A DNA stretch of 64,000 nucleotides from Anaerotignum sp. (lineage in GTDB: Bacteria > Bacillota > Clostridia > Lachnospirales > Anaerotignaceae). The stretch covers positions 19,056-83,055 of the forward strand of contig JAHHTW010000007.1 of NCBI GenBank assembly GCA_020024265.1, given 5' to 3'. A model generated the notes under the pieces. That model saw only the letters and a list, made by a program, of their open reading frames with translations, ran no database searches and was not told where the DNA came from. Positions 61,430 through 64,000 of the stretch are shown here, one piece after another (the stretch's first letter is position 1; each line of letters starts with the position of its first letter). A program made the position numbers and the translations under genes.

Positions 61430-61926
61430 TGCTGAACCAAGAATGCAAGAAGGAATTGCATGGCATTCCAACAGTACAAGGTTACAAATCCGATCGTACA
61501 TTACAGGAATACCCATATAAGAACAAACGATTGAAACTGGAGAAAGAACTGCTGCGTAGTTTTGCGCAATCCATGGAAGGGATATGAAGCCATTTGTGAA
61601 ATACCGCATAATCCAGTGCTACAACGGTCAGCATCTGCGGAAATCTTCTGAATTTGAAGATTTTCGCAGATGCTCCAAACAGCAAGTGGGTAACGGAGAT
61701 TTCTTACATTCACACCAAACAAGACGTTCTGTATCTTTCTGTAATGCAAAAACCATATGATCGCAGCATGGTTGCTTACAAAACAGAAACTGAGCAAACA
61801 TCTGGTGCTGGATACAATTTGGCTGTCTGTCTGCAAGGAAAAGCCGTACAAAAAACAAAAGTGGCGCCGCTGACATTGCACCACTTTGCTGAAAACTTCA
61901 TATTACCCTGCATGGGTATGTTTTAG
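61430..61926 (+). pseudogene. IS3-family transposase (OrfB) remnant
   Basis: PNSKWVTEISYIHTKQDVLY and LSVMQKPYDRSMVAYKTETE (61672-61790) are the start of an IS3/IS150-type rve catalytic domain with its first Asp changed (WVTEISY for WVTDISY). Upstream, RLKLEKELLRSFAQSMEGI in the same style is interrupted by several stops. The domain is cut short after ~85 codons, and no terminal inverted repeats are evident. A dead insertion sequence. Confidence 0.8.
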
Positions 61927-62018
61927 TATTGTCTACAGAAAAGTTCAGAAACGCAAAGACTCTTTTTGCAGATCAGAAATGCTGTAGAGAGATGTTTTGC
62001 GATAAGCACGGATGGATA

Positions 62019-62198
62019 TCATTCTTTTCCAATGTGCATCGCATTGACAGCAGCATCCCGAAGCTGTTTCATAGAGCAAATATCCTTTTCTTGTGTGGTA
62101 ATCGCAACTTGTATGGGCACTTCTAAGCTATCGTAAAAATGTTTTGCTCTTTCGTTGTGCAATAGAAGATTTGATAAATCGGAATATTGTTTATACAT
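62019..62198 (-). CDS. Small hypothetical protein
   Basis: 59 aa from ATG 62198 (AAAGGATGGTG upstream; another ATG at 62210 lies within this). The text YSDLSNLLLHNERAKHFYDSLEVPIQVAI...SMKQLRDAAVNAM resembles a common Clostridia mini-protein pattern (FDSLP..VQ..I...LKDYA). Function unknown. Lies between the IS3 remnant and yigZ in opposite orientation. Confidence 0.6.
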   Translation of the reverse strand: MYKQYSDLSNLLLHNERAKHFYDSLEVPIQVAITTQEKDICSMKQLRDAAVNAMHIGKE

Positions 62199-62341
62199 AA
62201 TTTTCACCATCCTTTTCTATGATATATTGTGCAAAAGCAGTGTATTTGATGCGTTTTTTACTTGAGTGGATATTTTGTTTTTGATATAATATATACAGCA
62301 ATGAGGAAAACGATGGGAAACACAATATAGGATGGAGAACG

Positions 62342-62998
62342 ATGTTGAAAAAATATAAAACAATATTGACAGAAGCACAGACGGAAATTGTAGAAAAAAA
62401 ATCCCGCTTCATCGCAACAGTAAGACCAGTAAAAACAGAGGAAGAAGCGAAGAGCTTTGTAGAGGAATTAAAAAAAAGATATTGGGATGCAACGCATAAT
62501 GTATTTGCATACCAAGTGGGTGAGAGAAACGAAATTCAGCGTTTCAGTGATGATGGTGAGCCACAGGGAACAGCAGGTATGCCTGTTTTGAATGTACTGA
62601 AGGGAGAGGATGTCAAGGATACAGCCATTGTGGTAACCCGATATTTTGGCGGTACACTGCTTGGGACGGGCGGTTTGGTAAGAGCCTATGGTAAGGCAGC
62701 GAAAGAGGGGCTTCTTGCTTCGGGGATTGTGGAGCTTGTACTGTATTGTCGATATGCTGTGACAGTAGATTATACAGAATCCGGTAAAGTACAATATGAG
62801 ATTTTACAGGATGGTCATGTACTGGAAGATACTGTTTATACTGATGCTGTAAAGTTTTTGGTGTTGGTAGAAATAGACCAGACAGAAGCGTTTGAAAAAA
62901 AGATGCTGGATGTATTAAAGGGCAAAATTGCCACAGAAAAATTAGAACAACGCTTTGGTGCATGGAAAAATGGAATTCTGGAACTGATAGAAGCATAA
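62342..62998 (+). CDS. YigZ/IMPACT-family protein
   Basis: 218 aa. Core YigZ text: EKKSRFIATVRPVKTEEEA, ATHNVFAYQVG, RFSDDGEPQGTAGMPVLNVL and VVTRYFGGTLLGTGGLVRAYGKAA, then a small C-terminal ferredoxin-like domain. The fold relates to eukaryotic IMPACT; the bacterial role is unclear. Start ATG 62342 after AGGATGGAG. Confidence 0.93.
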   Translation: MLKKYKTILTEAQTEIVEKKSRFIATVRPVKTEEEAKSFVEELKKRYWDATHNVFAYQVGERNEIQRFSDDGEPQGTAGMPVLNVLKGEDVKDTAIVVTRYFGGTLLGTGGLVRAYGKAAKEGLLASGIVELVLYCRYAVTVDYTESGKVQYEILQDGHVLEDTVYTDAVKFLVLVEIDQTEAFEKKMLDVLKGKIATEKLEQRFGAWKNGILELIEA

Positions 62999-63023
62999 GC
63001 CGTCGAGTTGTAAATATATGACC

Positions 63024-63057
63024 AGCAGTTGCGAAGTACTTTTGCAGCTGCTTTTTA
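63024..63057 (+). terminator. Intrinsic terminator after yigZ
   Basis: 9-bp AGCAGTTGC / GCAGCTGCT stem (63024-63032 with 63044-63052, one wobble), T5 tract. Confidence 0.8.
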
Positions 63058-63228
63058 TTGTATGATATATATGGATGATTTGATTTTATATCTTGTAAAA
63101 CCATGTTTTGTAACACATCTATTGTAATCCTACATATATTTTTATAATTTTTTTTGAAACCACTAGAAATATCCATCAAAAAATGATAAAATATTTGGGC
63201 AAGAATTTTTAGAGGAGGTATTTATACC

Positions 63229-63957
63229 ATGTCAGGACATTCCAAGTTTGCGAATATCAAGCATAAAAAAGAAAAAAACGATGCAGCAAAAGGAAAAGTA
63301 TTTACTATGCTGGGTAGAGAAATTCAGGTTGCTGTCAAAGCAGGTGGACCTGATCCCGCAGTAAATGGTAAGTTGCGGGATGTCATTGCAAAATGTAAAT
63401 CCAATAACATGCCAAATGATACCATTGATAGAAGTATCAAAAAGGCAGCTGGTAATGAAGAGGGTGTAGAATACGAAGTAGTAACCTATGAAGGATATGG
63501 CCCATGTGGAGTAGCGGTTATCGTAGAAACATTGACAGATAATAGAAATCGTGCAGCGGCGAATGTGAGAAATGCCTTTTCTAAGGGTGGCGGCAATATG
63601 GGTACATCTGGTTGTGTATCCTTTATGTTTGATCAAAAGGGTCTGATTGTGATTGATAAGGAAGAAGTGGATCTGGATGAGGAAGAACTGATGATGATTG
63701 CTCTGGATGCAGGTGCAGAAGACTTTGCAGCAGAAGAGGATAGCTACGAAATCACAACATTGCCAGATGATTTTTCTGCTGTAAGAGAAGCGCTGGAAGC
63801 GGCAAGTATCCCTATGGCAAGTGCGGAAGTAACCATGATTCCACAGACATATACCGAATTGAAATCAGAAGAAGACATCAAGAAAATGAATAAGCTTCTG
63901 GATATGTTGGATGACGATGATGATGTACAAAATGTATATCATAATTGGGATGAGTAG
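63229..63957 (+). CDS. yebC: YebC/PmpR-family regulatory/translation factor
   Basis: 242 aa. Starts MSGHSKFANIKHKKEKNDAAKGKVF, then KCKSNNMPNDTIDRSIKKA, YEGYGPCGVAVIVETLTDNRNR and GGNMGTSGCVSFMF, all typical. The family acts on gene expression, with recent work implicating ribosome function. AGAGGAGG before ATG. The window ends 43 bases after it. Confidence 0.96.
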   Translation: MSGHSKFANIKHKKEKNDAAKGKVFTMLGREIQVAVKAGGPDPAVNGKLRDVIAKCKSNNMPNDTIDRSIKKAAGNEEGVEYEVVTYEGYGPCGVAVIVETLTDNRNRAAANVRNAFSKGGGNMGTSGCVSFMFDQKGLIVIDKEEVDLDEEELMMIALDAGAEDFAAEEDSYEITTLPDDFSAVREALEAASIPMASAEVTMIPQTYTELKSEEDIKKMNKLLDMLDDDDDVQNVYHNWDE

Positions 63958-64000
63958 TCTAAAAGTATGACATAGCCTGAAAAGCCCGAGAATTAGACGT

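Overview
The window looks like the chromosome of an anaerobic, low-GC, endospore-forming Clostridia, most likely of the Lachnospiraceae/Lachnospirales. The reasons are an oxygen-sensitive class III ribonucleotide reductase (NrdDG with NrdR), a sodium-type V-ATPase operon, teichoic-acid D-alanylation genes, sporulation genes (SpoIVB, a YlmC/YmxH-type PRC-barrel protein) and Firmicute-style AGGAGG ribosome sites with frequent TTG/GTG starts. The genus cannot be settled from this sequence alone. No rRNA, tRNA or CRISPR array was seen.

Layout. 1-1.4 kb: end of a histidine operon (hisIE, hisJ). 1.4-5.7 kb (minus): addA behind an unrecognised gene. 6.0-8.9 kb (minus): nrdD-nrdG behind NrdR-box-like sites. 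9.1-12.4 kb (plus): ylmC-like gene, nrdR, a Cys/Asn-rich mini-protein, a methyltransferase and hslO. 12.9-21.7 kb: a complete nine-gene V-type ATPase operon in the Enterococcus hirae ntp order. 22.3-26.4 kb: hemerythrin, asnA, an HD-GYP response regulator, an IscR-like Rrf2 regulator and a YbaK-type editing protein. 26.9-33 kb: a candidate small RNA, then a dlt-type operon (dltA, GNAT, dltC, AlgI-like MBOAT, dltD-like, one unknown). 33.2-39.4 kb: a MacB-like ABC exporter with a CARDB-type surface protein, a PrsW-like protease, a Nudix hydrolase and a small acidic membrane protein. 39.4-46.7 kb: a glycolytic operon, cggR-pgk-[polysaccharide deacetylase]-tpiA-gpmI-eno, with gapA missing.

The most unusual part is 46.9-53.9 kb. 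The intact sporulation protease gene spoIVB is followed by a series of small cargo modules, and five partial, decaying copies of the last ~120 bases of spoIVB plus its terminator/promoter segment lie between them. At least three copies begin at the codon of the SpoIVB catalytic serine (GMSGSP), preceded by a shared non-spoIVB segment. This looks like repeated insertion of gene cassettes into the 3' end of spoIVB, each bringing a replacement 3' end and a promoter. Several cargo families have members known as immunity or self-protection proteins (ClbS/DfsB, SdpI; a CPBP protease lies just beyond), so the locus may be an immunity-gene collection point. That last step is inference.

54-64 kb: a CPBP protease, a GntR-controlled ABC transporter, a PIN/NYN-like protein, a sigma-54 activator followed by a textbook -24/-12 promoter in front of a CyuA-type L-cysteine desulfidase, an IS3-family transposase remnant, a YigZ-family protein and YebC.
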